Below, in pieces: positions 31,662 through 39,249 of a DNA stretch of 64,000 nucleotides. The stretch is from CAVSRC01 sp963781775 (lineage in GTDB: Bacteria > Pseudomonadota > Alphaproteobacteria > Rhizobiales > Kaistiaceae): the NCBI GenBank assembly GCA_963781775.1, contig CAWAHE010000016.1, positions 1 to 64,000 on the forward strand. Reading direction: 5' to 3'. The position numbers were made by a program, and so were the translations under genes. How positions within the stretch are numbered: the first letter of the stretch is position 1; every line of letters starts with the position of its first letter. The notes under the pieces were generated by a model, which worked only from the letters and a program-made list of their open reading frames with translations, did no database searches and was not told the origin of the DNA.

Positions 31662-32531
31662 TCAGGTTCCGATTGACACGAAACGCCGGAGGAGATCGGC
31701 GAAGCGCGCCGGCAAGCTGCCGTCGTCATCCCTCACCAGACGGATGCCGAGGTTGCTCGGCGGTGTGCCGACCGAGCACGCGCCGCCCTTTGGGTCGCGC
31801 ACGAAGTCAGTCAGATACGTCCGATGCGCGCCCTCGACGACGCGCACCCCGCAGCTTTCCGTCTCGACGGCATGACCGCCCGTTCCCGTCGCATGGCGGA
31901 CGAAACAGGTTGAGGTCCAGTCCCACACATTGCCGGCAACATCCGCCAATCCGTTCTCGTTGATCCCATACGTGCCGAACGGCTGCGGCCGGCTGTCGAC
32001 GGGCCGTTCGGTTGCCGCCAGGCTTTCGTAAGTGGCAATCCAGCGTTTCGACGGATTGGCGGCGTCGCCTTCATCCACGACGGTGTTGTCGTGAAACAGC
32101 GCCGCCGCGGCGTAGGCCCATTCAGAATCGGTCGGCAGCCGATAGTGACGGCCGGTCTGCCGGCTCAGCCACGCCGCATAGGCGACGGCATCGTACCAAC
32201 TGACTCCCACGGCCGGGATCGCGTCCCCATTCGACGGCGTGTTGGCCGCGATCGGCTTGCAGGCTCGGGCCACGACGCAGCGCTGATAGTCGGCGCGGCT
32301 GACGTGATGCTTCATGATGGCGACCGGGCGGTCGAAGGCGACCGCGCTCAGAGGCGGGTTCACCGGTTGCCCGTCACGGAGGAATTCGCCGGCCACGCGA
32401 TAGTCGAACGTCGCCGCCGGCAGTGTCACCAAATCGGTCGGATCGTCGCCGTGTGGCGACAAGGCGAGACCGGTGGCAACGGCGGCTCCGACGACGCCGA
32501 TCGCTACGATGATTCTGAACGGCACGGACAT
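31662..32531 (-). CDS. nirV: NirV-like formylglycine-generating-enzyme-family protein
   Basis: A 289-residue protein with an N-terminal membrane/signal helix (VPFRIIVAIGVVGAAVATGLAL) and the sulfatase-modifying-factor fold: MKHHVSRADYQRCV, PAVGVSWYDAVAYAAWLS, YRLPTDSEWAYAAAAL, NENGLADVAGNVWDWTSTC and a C-terminal LGIRLVRDD. NirV is found beside nirK in many denitrifiers; its role in nitrite reduction is unproven. It lies 62 bp downstream of nirK, probably in the same transcript. It is not expected to be a true formylglycine generator. Confidence 0.87.
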   Translation of the reverse strand: MSVPFRIIVAIGVVGAAVATGLALSPHGDDPTDLVTLPAATFDYRVAGEFLRDGQPVNPPLSAVAFDRPVAIMKHHVSRADYQRCVVARACKPIAANTPSNGDAIPAVGVSWYDAVAYAAWLSRQTGRHYRLPTDSEWAYAAAALFHDNTVVDEGDAANPSKRWIATYESLAATERPVDSRPQPFGTYGINENGLADVAGNVWDWTSTCFVRHATGTGGHAVETESCGVRVVEGAHRTYLTDFVRDPKGGACSVGTPPSNLGIRLVRDDDGSLPARFADLLRRFVSIGT

Positions 32532-32593
32532 CAGATCGCCCTCGAGCCGGACGGCGGCCGGCCCTTATCGGGTTGGCCGCCGCCGCACGTCCT

Positions 32594-33697
32594 TTAGTTG
32601 GCCGCGATCGGCCCGGGCGCGCTGACCTGCTTCATCAGGTCGTCGTTCCAGTCGCCCTCGACCTTGAAATGGGCCGTGGCGCCAAGCTCCGCCGCTTCGA
32701 TCAGGTTGTGGTTGACGTAGGCGTAGATGCCCGGCTGGCGGAACGTATAGAGCGCCGCCGCGGCCGAACCGCCACGCACGAACCAGGTCTCCAGGTCGAT
32801 CTCGGGCGCGTTGCCAAACTTGCCCGACTGCCAGACGTGATCGCCATGGCCGCCGATCAGGTGCGGGCGCGTATCGCGGTTGGCCTGCGAGTGGACGATC
32901 AGCACCGTCTCGCCGACCTTGGCGGTCATCGCATTGTCGCCGGTGAGCGAGCCAACGCTACCCTCGAAGACCACGTGGGTCGGGATCAGGCCGCGCATCA
33001 CCTTGACGGTGTCTTCGTAGGATTCGCCGAGCGAGTCGTACGCCTTGTAGGCGCCCGTCTCGTCGCGCGGCACATAGAAATCGCTCTCGCCGATATAGAA
33101 GATCTTGTCGTAGGTGAGCGGCTTGCCGCTGCCATCCTTGAGCCCGTCGCGCGGCAACACCATGATGGCGCCGTTCATGCCCGAGACGACATGCCACGGG
33201 ATCATGCCGGGAGGCGCGCAGTGGTAGATGAACACGCCCGGCCGCGTCGCCTTGAAGCGCAGCGTCGTCTGCTCGCCGGGATAGATGAGCGTCAGCGCGC
33301 CGCCGCCGAGACCGCCCGTCGATGCATGGAAGTCGATGTTGTGCGGCATTTCGTTGTCCGCCGGGTTGACCAGCGTGAGCTGCACGTAGTCGCCCTCATG
33401 CACGACCATCAGCGGGCCGGGCAGCCAACCGTTATAGGCCATCGACCACATCTTGGTGCCGTCGCCGTCGACCACGATCTCCTGCTCGACGACATGCATG
33501 GTGAATTCGTAGACCTTGGGCGCGGCGGTCGTTGCCTGCTCGTGTGCGTGCACCATGGGCGGCTTGACCAGGTCGATCTTGACGTGTTGGAGACCGGCAA
33601 CGTCTTCCACGGCGGCCGCCGCGAGAACCGGCGCCCGGCTGCTGGCGACGAGCGCCGTGAGAGTTGAGCCGATCAGCGCCTGACGACGGGTAATCAT
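32594..33697 (-). CDS. nirK: Copper-containing nitrite reductase (NO-forming)
   Basis: A 367-residue two-cupredoxin enzyme with a twin-arginine signal (ITRRQALIGSTLTALVASS). Type 1 copper ligands are H119, C160, H169 and M174; type 2 ligands are H124, H159 and H330; the catalytic pair is D122 (MPHNIDFH) and H279 (RPHLIGGHGD). All are present in the expected order. It reduces nitrite to nitric oxide in the periplasm, probably with electrons from pseudoazurin. No NO or N2O reductase genes are in the window. ATG 33697 starts directly at the signal. Confidence 0.96.
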   Translation of the reverse strand: MITRRQALIGSTLTALVASSRAPVLAAAAVEDVAGLQHVKIDLVKPPMVHAHEQATTAAPKVYEFTMHVVEQEIVVDGDGTKMWSMAYNGWLPGPLMVVHEGDYVQLTLVNPADNEMPHNIDFHASTGGLGGGALTLIYPGEQTTLRFKATRPGVFIYHCAPPGMIPWHVVSGMNGAIMVLPRDGLKDGSGKPLTYDKIFYIGESDFYVPRDETGAYKAYDSLGESYEDTVKVMRGLIPTHVVFEGSVGSLTGDNAMTAKVGETVLIVHSQANRDTRPHLIGGHGDHVWQSGKFGNAPEIDLETWFVRGGSAAAALYTFRQPGIYAYVNHNLIEAAELGATAHFKVEGDWNDDLMKQVSAPGPIAAN

Positions 33698-33760
33698 CGT
33701 TCCAATCCTTCTTCTGGTGTGCTTTACGGTTGCAATATGGGCAGTCACCGGCGGGGCGTC

Positions 33761-33776
33761 TTTGCGCTGCAGCAAA
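33761..33776 (-). promoter_or_regulatory. NnrR/FNR-type box between nirK and nnrR
   Basis: TTTGCGCTGCAGCAAA contains TTG-N8-CAA with perfect 5-bp arms. Its centre at 33768.5 predicts a start near 33727 for nirK, a -10-like CATATT around 33734-33739 and a 30-nt leader. It lies in the divergent nirK/nnrR gap, so it could also autoregulate nnrR. Confidence 0.75.
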
Positions 33777-33843
33777 CGGAAACGCGATTCCCGTCCATGC
33801 AGTTGCCCCGGATTTTGACCATCGCGAGCGCGGATTCGACCTG

Positions 33844-34554
33844 ATGGCAGGCTCTCTCGACCGCTCGCTGATCAGCGGCTTCAGCCTCTTCGCGGGCGTT
33901 CCCGACGTGGATCTGGATGCGATTCTGGCGTCCGCCCGCTCGCGCCGGCTTGCGGACGGGGCCGCCGCGTTCGAGCAGGGCGCACCGGCAGCCGAATTCT
34001 TCCTGCTGCTGCACGGCCGTTTGAAGGTCCAGCAGACGACGCCGGACGGTCGCCAGATCGTCGTCCGCCACGTGAATCCAGGCGAGATGTTCGGGATCGC
34101 CAAGGCTATGCGACGGCCGGATTATCCGGCGACGGCAATTGCCGTGGTCGAGAGCCTAACGCTGGTATGGCCGGACAGCCAGTGGGAAGCGTTCATCGCC
34201 CGCAACCCGGCCATCGCCAGTGCCGCCATGCAGACCGTCGGCCAGCGCCTCCAGGAGGCACATACGCGAATCCGCGAATTGTCGACCGAGGAGGTCGAGC
34301 GACGCATCGCCCACGCGGTCTTGCGGCTCGTGAATCAGGCCGGCCGCAAGACCGACGACGGCATCGAGATCGATTTCCCGGTAACGCGCGAGGATATCGC
34401 CGAAATGACCGGCACCACGCTACATACCGTCAGCCGGGTGATGAGCGGATGGCAACAGGCTGGATTGGTGATCTCCGGGCGCCGGCGCGTCACCGTTTGC
34501 GACCCGCACCGGCTCTTCCTCCTCGCCGAGGGGCGAGAACCGGCACCCCCTTAG
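33844..34554 (+). CDS. nnrR: Crp/Fnr-family regulator, NnrR-like
   Basis: A 236-residue protein with an N-terminal cyclic-nucleotide-type sensor barrel (FAGVPDVDLDAILASARSR; FFLLLHGRLKVQQTTPDGRQ), a dimer helix and a C-terminal winged helix (TREDIAEMTGTTLHTVSRVM; LVISGRRRVTV). The recognition helix carries TVSR, compatible with TTG-type half-sites. No Fnr-like N-terminal cysteine cluster is visible. Divergent transcription from nirK identifies it as the nitrite/NO-responsive NnrR subgroup. ATG 33844 is used; the longer frame lacks domain support. Confidence 0.87.
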   Translation: MAGSLDRSLISGFSLFAGVPDVDLDAILASARSRRLADGAAAFEQGAPAAEFFLLLHGRLKVQQTTPDGRQIVVRHVNPGEMFGIAKAMRRPDYPATAIAVVESLTLVWPDSQWEAFIARNPAIASAAMQTVGQRLQEAHTRIRELSTEEVERRIAHAVLRLVNQAGRKTDDGIEIDFPVTREDIAEMTGTTLHTVSRVMSGWQQAGLVISGRRRVTVCDPHRLFLLAEGREPAPP

Positions 34555-34762
34555 CGATACCGCGGATTTCGACGAGCAACGGCTCGACGGCGATCCCGTG
34601 CGCGGCGCACGCCTCCTCGATCGTGTGTATCCGCCCGACCGGACACCCCACGCACAGCATGCGGCGGTCAAGAAAAGCGCGGATCGTCGCCGGCCACCGG
34701 GTCATCGTCACATGAACCGGCGTACGTCGCCCGGGAACGGTATCGTCATCGCTTTCGTCCAT
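34490..34762 (-). CDS. DUF1858-domain small redox protein
   Basis: A 90-residue protein whose core (TMTRWPATIRAFLDRRMLCV, then GCPVGRIHTIEEACAAHGI) matches DUF1858, a small domain with a redox-type CxxC (CVGC), often found with hybrid cluster or NO-repair genes. It overlaps the 3' end of nnrR by 65 bp on the opposite strand. The start is uncertain: ATG 34762 or ATG 34705. A perfect TTG-N8-CAA palindrome lies upstream, and at -41.5 spacing transcription would begin at 34762 itself, giving a leaderless message or initiation at 34705. Confidence 0.72.
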   Translation of the reverse strand: MDESDDDTVPGRRTPVHVTMTRWPATIRAFLDRRMLCVGCPVGRIHTIEEACAAHGIAVEPLLVEIRGIAKGVPVLAPRRGGRAGAGRKR

Positions 34763-34796
34763 GCCACCACGATGACAGGAGAAGCGCCCGTCGACT

Positions 34797-34810
34797 TTGT
34801 CCGCGGACAA
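34797..34810 (-). promoter_or_regulatory. Perfectly palindromic FNR/NnrR-type box
   Basis: TTGTCCGCGGACAA is a 14-bp perfect palindrome of the TTG-N8-CAA class, 35 bp before ATG 34762 of the DUF1858 gene. There is no good -10 for the opposite direction at equivalent distance. It is probably bound by NnrR or FixK. Confidence 0.6.
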
Positions 34811-34891
34811 TGAAGGAGGCCATTGCGGCATGGAGCGCCGGGCGCCCCTGTCGCTCATGCTCTCGGCCGCAACATCAAGCGGCCCGCCGCG

Positions 34892-34905
34892 TTGATACAG
34901 CGCAA
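34892..34905 (+). promoter_or_regulatory. Weak FNR/FixK-like box before the kinase/AAA fusion gene
   Basis: TTGATACAGCGCAA keeps a perfect left half-site (TTGAT) and a degenerate right half (CGCAA). At -41.5 spacing it predicts a start near 34940 and a 57-nt leader for the gene at 34997. No convincing -10 is seen. Confidence 0.35.
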
Positions 34906-34996
34906 CGCCGCGCCGACGCGCCGCGTGGCATCAACAAATCAGCCGGAAAGGGACCGGTGACTGACCGGCGGAGGAACGCCGTAATGGAAAGACAGA

Positions 34997-36523
34997 ATGC
35001 AGGTCGAGCCGCAAACCGAGGTGATTGCCTTCCTCACCGAGCCCGCCACGCACAAGCTGCAGGCCGGGACGGTAGAGACCATCGAGACCCACATTTCGGT
35101 GATCGTGCTGGCTGGCGAGCGAGCTTTCAAGCTCAAGCGGGCGGTGAAACTGCCTTACGTCGACTTCTCGACCGCTGACCTCCGCTTCGCGCTCTGCGAA
35201 CGCGAAGTCGAACTCAACCGGCGAACGGTGCCGGAACTCTATCTCGGCGTCCGGCGGATCACGCGCACACCGGATGGCCGCCTTGCATTCGACGGCGACG
35301 GGCCGTTGGTGGACGCCGTCGTCGAAATGGTCCGTTTCGGCCAGGATCATTTGTTCGATCGCATGGCGTTGCACGGCGGACTGACCTCCGCGCATCTCTC
35401 GGCGCTGGCAGGGGTGGTCGCCCGCTTCCACGAGACCGCTGCGCCGGAATTTTCCGGCAGCGGCGCCGCCAACGTCGCCAGCGTCCTGACCATCAACGAG
35501 CGGGCTTTCGCGGCAACCAATGTTTTCGACCCCCAGGCGGTCGCAGCGCTCAACCACGATTTCCGCGAAGCTCTGGCGCGCCACGCGCCGTTGCTCGACC
35601 AGCGCCAGCGCGCCGGCAAGGTGCGTCATTGCCACGGCGATCTTCACCTGAGGAACATCTGCCTGTTCGCAGACCGCCCATCGCCCTTCGATTGCCTCGA
35701 ATTCAGCGACGCCATGGCGACCATCGACATCCTGTACGATCTCGCCTTCCTGCTCATGGACCTCTGGCACCGCGATTTCAGGGCCGGCGCCAATCTGGTG
35801 CTGAACCGCTATCTCGATGAACTGGACGAAAGCGACGGTCTGCCGCTGGTCCCGTTCTTCATGGCCATCCGCGCCGCCGTGCGCGCCCATATCAGCGCGG
35901 CCCGCTCCGCAGACCCCTCGGAAGCAGGCGACGCCGATACGCTCCGCCGCGAAGCGGCGGCCTATTTCGAGCTGGCCAGCCAGCTGCTGCAGCCGAGGCC
36001 GCCCCGCCTGGTGACGATCGGCGGATTCAGCGGCTCCGGCAAGTCGACCGCGGCGGCGGCCGTTGCCCCTGCAATCGGCGCGCCGCCCGGCGCCCGCGTA
36101 CTGACCAGCGACCGCATCCGCAAGCGGATGAGCGGCGTTGAGCCGACGACGCACTTGCCCGCGACGGCCTACCGCCCTGAGGTATCGCGTGCGGTGTACG
36201 ACACGCTCGCCCGCGAGGCGGAATACTACCTGGCGCTTGGCCACGGCGTCGTGCTTGACGCCGTGTTCGATCGCGCGGAGGACCGGTCTCACGTCGCCGC
36301 GATCGCCACCGCCGTCGGCGTGCCGTTCACGGGGCTATGGCTGGAAGCCGACGAGGACGTGCTCATCGAGCGCGTCGAGAAGCGCCGCGACGATCCCTCG
36401 GATGCGACCCAAGCAATCGTCCACGATCAGATCGCGCGCTTCGCCGGTAACGTGGAGTGGCTCAAGATCGAAGCTGGCGGAGATGCCGACGATACCGCGC
36501 GGCGAGTGGTCGCCGCCCTCTAG
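34997..36523 (+). CDS. Aminoglycoside phosphotransferase-like domain fused to AAA/gluconate-kinase-type P-loop domain
   Basis: A 508-residue cytoplasmic fusion. The N-terminal 330 residues resemble APH/choline-kinase folds, with the catalytic loop CHGDLHLRNIC and a metal site near DCLEFSDAMATIDILYD. The C-terminal 170 residues form a P-loop kinase with Walker A IGGFSGSGKST (about 340) and VVLDAVFDRAEDR. This architecture is known from Rv2004c, a member of the hypoxic DosR regulon in mycobacteria; the substrate is unknown. ATG 34997 follows GGAAAG. Its stop overlaps the convergent receiver gene's stop in one CTAG. Confidence 0.82.
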   Translation: MQVEPQTEVIAFLTEPATHKLQAGTVETIETHISVIVLAGERAFKLKRAVKLPYVDFSTADLRFALCEREVELNRRTVPELYLGVRRITRTPDGRLAFDGDGPLVDAVVEMVRFGQDHLFDRMALHGGLTSAHLSALAGVVARFHETAAPEFSGSGAANVASVLTINERAFAATNVFDPQAVAALNHDFREALARHAPLLDQRQRAGKVRHCHGDLHLRNICLFADRPSPFDCLEFSDAMATIDILYDLAFLLMDLWHRDFRAGANLVLNRYLDELDESDGLPLVPFFMAIRAAVRAHISAARSADPSEAGDADTLRREAAAYFELASQLLQPRPPRLVTIGGFSGSGKSTAAAAVAPAIGAPPGARVLTSDRIRKRMSGVEPTTHLPATAYRPEVSRAVYDTLAREAEYYLALGHGVVLDAVFDRAEDRSHVAAIATAVGVPFTGLWLEADEDVLIERVEKRRDDPSDATQAIVHDQIARFAGNVEWLKIEAGGDADDTARRVVAAL

Positions 36524-36906
36524 CCGCGGAAGGCTCCCCGTACCGCGTCGATGAGGCCATGGCCAAGCAGCGGCTTCTCGACGATCGCCACGCCCGCCTC
36601 GGCGGCGCGCTTGCGGATCTGCGGTCCGGGATCCGTCGTGATCAGGATCGCCGGCATGGCTACGCCGCGACGACGCAGTTCGGACAACACCTGCAATCCC
36701 TCGCCGTCGGCAAGGTTCTGGTCGACCAGCAGGCAGGCTCGCTTCATCTCGCGGTGGTCCGCCAGAACCGCCTTCGCCGAGGCGTACGTGCGAACGGAGA
36801 AACCCTCCAGTTCGAGCGCGAATTTGAGCGAGCCGAGGACGGCCAGGTCGTCGTCGACGACGATGACGGTCCGCTCCGGGGCCAACGCACTGTTTGGCGG
36901 ATCCAT
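36520..36906 (-). CDS. Single-domain response regulator (receiver only)
   Basis: A 128-residue CheY-like receiver without output domain. It has the acidic pocket VVDDD (about 17-20), a phosphorylatable D62 (LLVDQNLADGEG), a Thr in ILITTDPG and a conserved Lys (VEKPLL, about K111). It is encoded downstream of fixJ on the same strand, 91 bp away, with its own FixK-type box. It may compete for phosphoryl groups from FixL or act as a phosphate sink. That role is inferred. Confidence 0.87.
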   Translation of the reverse strand: MDPPNSALAPERTVIVVDDDLAVLGSLKFALELEGFSVRTYASAKAVLADHREMKRACLLVDQNLADGEGLQVLSELRRRGVAMPAILITTDPGPQIRKRAAEAGVAIVEKPLLGHGLIDAVRGAFRG

Positions 36907-36969
36907 TTCGGCCGATCCGGGATTGGTGGCGGTATTTGCCCAGCAGACCGCGCCGGCCCCGATCCCGCC

Positions 36970-36983
36970 TTGACGCAGGTCAA
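36970..36983 (-). promoter_or_regulatory. FixK/FNR-type box upstream of the lone receiver gene
   Basis: TTGACGCAGGTCAA has perfect 5-bp arms (TTGAC/GTCAA) in TTG-N8-CAA spacing. At -41.5 it predicts a start near 36935 and a 29-nt leader to ATG 36906. It separates fixJ from the receiver gene and implies independent expression. Confidence 0.65.
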
Positions 36984-36997
36984 CCGTCGTCGGCGGA

Positions 36998-37606
36998 TCA
37001 GGAGGCCGCGAGCAGCGCCATGCGCACGAGCTCCGACAGGCTGCCGGCGTTCATCTTGGTCATGACGTTGGCCCGATAGACCTCGACCGTGCGGGCGCTG
37101 ATCCCGAGATCGAAAGCAATCGTCTTGTTGGGATGGCCGACGACAAGGCCGTCCAGCACCTGGCGCTCGCGCGGCGACAGGGTCGCCATTCGCTCCAGGA
37201 TGTCGGCTCTGCGCGATTCGCGTTCGCTGTGCGCGAGGTTCTCGCTGAGGGCAGCGCGCACCGCCCCAAGCAACGCGTTGTCGTCGAACGGCTTCTCCAA
37301 AAAGTCGATGGCGCCGAGTTTCATCGCCTCGACCGCCAGCGGTACGTCGCCGTGGCCGGTCATGACGATCACGGGCAGCGGCGAACCCTGGTCCTTCAGC
37401 TGGCGCAGGAGCGCCATGCCGTCGATCCCCGGCATGCGCACGTCTGTGACGATACAGCCAGCCTGAACCCGAGAAAGCGCCTCGAGGAAGGCGGTCGCCA
37501 ACTCGTACGTGTGCACCTCGATGTCGGCCGTGCCGAGCAAGAAGGCCAGCGACTCGCGGGCGTCGGCGTCATCGTCGATCACATGCACGATACTTTTATC
37601 CGGCAT
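36998..37606 (-). CDS. fixJ: FixJ-family response regulator
   Basis: A 202-residue two-domain regulator. The receiver has VIDDDADARES, phospho-acceptor D55 (VTDVRMPGIDGM), the switch residue in VMTGHGDVPLAV and K105 (DFLEKPFDD). The LuxR-type helix-turn-helix covers about 137-200 (LSPRERQVLDGLVVGHPNKT; ISARTVEVYRANVM). FixJ, phosphorylated by FixL under low oxygen, activates fixK. It overlaps the fixL stop by 11 bp, giving a coupled sensor-regulator pair. Confidence 0.95.
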   Translation of the reverse strand: MPDKSIVHVIDDDADARESLAFLLGTADIEVHTYELATAFLEALSRVQAGCIVTDVRMPGIDGMALLRQLKDQGSPLPVIVMTGHGDVPLAVEAMKLGAIDFLEKPFDDNALLGAVRAALSENLAHSERESRRADILERMATLSPRERQVLDGLVVGHPNKTIAFDLGISARTVEVYRANVMTKMNAGSLSELVRMALLAAS

Positions 37607-39122
37607 CGCCTGCCTCTTCCACGCTGCCGCTGGTCAGGGTGAACCGAAACACGGTGCCGCCGCCGGGCGCAGACTCTACCCAAATCCGTCCGCCGTGCGA
37701 CTGGATAATGGTCTTGGAAATCGACAGCCCGACGCCCATGCCGTGACGCTTGGTGGTTACAAAGGGCTGGAATAGCTGGCTGGCCACGTCCTCGGCAATG
37801 CCCGTTCCGGTGTCTGCGACACTGACGCAGACCATGTCGTTTTCGGCGGCTGCCGTCGACAGGACCAGATCGCGCCGCTCCGTGCCGGCCATCGATTCGA
37901 CGGCGTTGCGGACGAGGTTGAGGATCACTTGCTGGATCTGAACCTTGTCGGCGAGCACGAGGTCGCGGTCGCGGTCGAACTGGAAACGAACGCGTACGCC
38001 GTGCTCCTTGGCGCCGACGAGCGCCAGCGCGCTCGCCTCCTCAACCAGTTTGGCGATGCTCTCGACGCGCGGCTCGCTTTCGCCACGGCTGACGAAATCA
38101 CGCAACCGTCGGATGATTTCGCCGGCACGCAACGCCTGCGAGGCCGCCTTGTCGAGCGCGTCGCGCACGCGGTCCAGGCGCGGATCGGCCGCGCCTTCGA
38201 TCAGCCGGCGCGAACCGGTGACGTAGTTGGCGATCGCCGACAGCGGCTGGTTCAGTTCATGCGCCAGCGTTGAGGCCATTTCGCCGAGCGCCGTCAGGCG
38301 CGAGATGTGGATCAGCTCGGACTGAAGCTCCTGCAACCGCGCCTCGGTTTCCTGGCGTTGCGAGATATCGCGCACGAAACCGGTGAAGAAGCGTTGGTCG
38401 CCCGAACGCATCTCGCCGACGGCGAGTTCCATCGGAAAGGTCGAGCCGTCCTTGCGCTCGCCGACGACGAGACGGCCAATGCCGATGATGTGGCGTTCGC
38501 CGGTGTCCAGATAGCGCCGCAGATAGCCGTCGTGTCCCCCCTGGTAGGGCGCCGGCATGAGCATCTTGACGTTCTGGCCGACGGCCTCGCCGGCCGTGTA
38601 TCCGAACAGGTGTTCGGCGGCGCTTGAGAACGACTGCATGACGCCGCGCTCATCGATCACGATCATCGCGTCGGGAACGGTGTCGAGGATCGACTGAAGG
38701 TGGGCTTCCCGGCCGAGCAGCTCGCGTTGCCGGTTGGCCGCCTGCGCGCGACTGCGCTTCAGCCGTTCGCCAAACCACGCCACGGCGATGCCGACTGCGC
38801 CAAAGACGGTGAGGTCGATGACATTGGCGGGATCGGCCAGCGGGCTTGCCGTGGAGAGGAGCAGAGTGGCGATCAGACTGAGGACCGTCGCCACGACGCC
38901 CGCCCAGCCCCCGCCGATGACGCTGGCGGCCAGCACCGCCGGCACGAAGATCACCAGCAGCAGATGGTCCTGGAGGGTAGGCGCCAACAGCAGCCGCACG
39001 ACAATGGCCGCCGCCACCGCCAGGATGGTCACGGTGCAATTGCGCAGCGGTCCGTCTCGGAAAAACGGGGAAACGCCGGTCAACCCCGGATTGCCGCCGC
39101 TTACGGCAGCAGAATTGTCCAT
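37596..39122 (-). CDS. fixL: Oxygen sensor histidine kinase FixL
   Basis: A 508-residue membrane kinase. Hydrophobic helices occupy about residues 29-118. A haem PAS domain spans about 140-255, and the kinase has H288 (AHELNQPLSAIANY) and an ATP-binding domain (NLVRNAVESM; DTGTGIAEDV; GMGVGLSISKTII). The haem residues of Bradyrhizobium FixL all have counterparts: proximal H197, R203, H211 and distal R217 (HIIGIGR), at matching intervals. This supports real oxygen sensing. ATG 39122 starts a short cytoplasmic tail before the helices. Confidence 0.95.
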   Translation of the reverse strand: MDNSAAVSGGNPGLTGVSPFFRDGPLRNCTVTILAVAAAIVVRLLLAPTLQDHLLLVIFVPAVLAASVIGGGWAGVVATVLSLIATLLLSTASPLADPANVIDLTVFGAVGIAVAWFGERLKRSRAQAANRQRELLGREAHLQSILDTVPDAMIVIDERGVMQSFSSAAEHLFGYTAGEAVGQNVKMLMPAPYQGGHDGYLRRYLDTGERHIIGIGRLVVGERKDGSTFPMELAVGEMRSGDQRFFTGFVRDISQRQETEARLQELQSELIHISRLTALGEMASTLAHELNQPLSAIANYVTGSRRLIEGAADPRLDRVRDALDKAASQALRAGEIIRRLRDFVSRGESEPRVESIAKLVEEASALALVGAKEHGVRVRFQFDRDRDLVLADKVQIQQVILNLVRNAVESMAGTERRDLVLSTAAAENDMVCVSVADTGTGIAEDVASQLFQPFVTTKRHGMGVGLSISKTIIQSHGGRIWVESAPGGGTVFRFTLTSGSVEEAGDAG

Positions 39123-39156
39123 CGCGGTCAGGTCTCTCCCAGGCTCTGCGCGGCCT

Positions 39157-39215
39157 CCGTAACACCCCGTAGGGAGATTACCCGAATTTTCCGGCCCCGC
39201 CCCGCTTGGTACCAA
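39157..39215 (+). promoter_or_regulatory. Candidate FixJ/fixK promoter elements
   Basis: The 127-bp divergent gap between fixL and fixK holds a direct repeat CCGTA at 39157 and 39167, exactly one helical turn apart, and a palindrome TTGGTACCAA at 39206-39215. FixJ sites in rhizobial fixK promoters contain TAC/GTA cores, so the repeat is a candidate. No clean -10 is visible. Confidence 0.3.
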
Positions 39216-39249
39216 ACCATGCGATGCAATTCGAGCCAAGGAGCGGGTC

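Noticed and set aside
31662..32531. True formylglycine-generating enzyme (sulfatase activator)
   Set aside because: No sulfatase nearby and adjacency to nirK identifies the NirV subgroup.
34810..35178. 122-codon + strand open frame before the kinase/AAA gene
   Set aside because: It is in a different frame from the clearly coding sequence at 34997, is Arg-rich with no domain, and overlaps the regulatory dyads.
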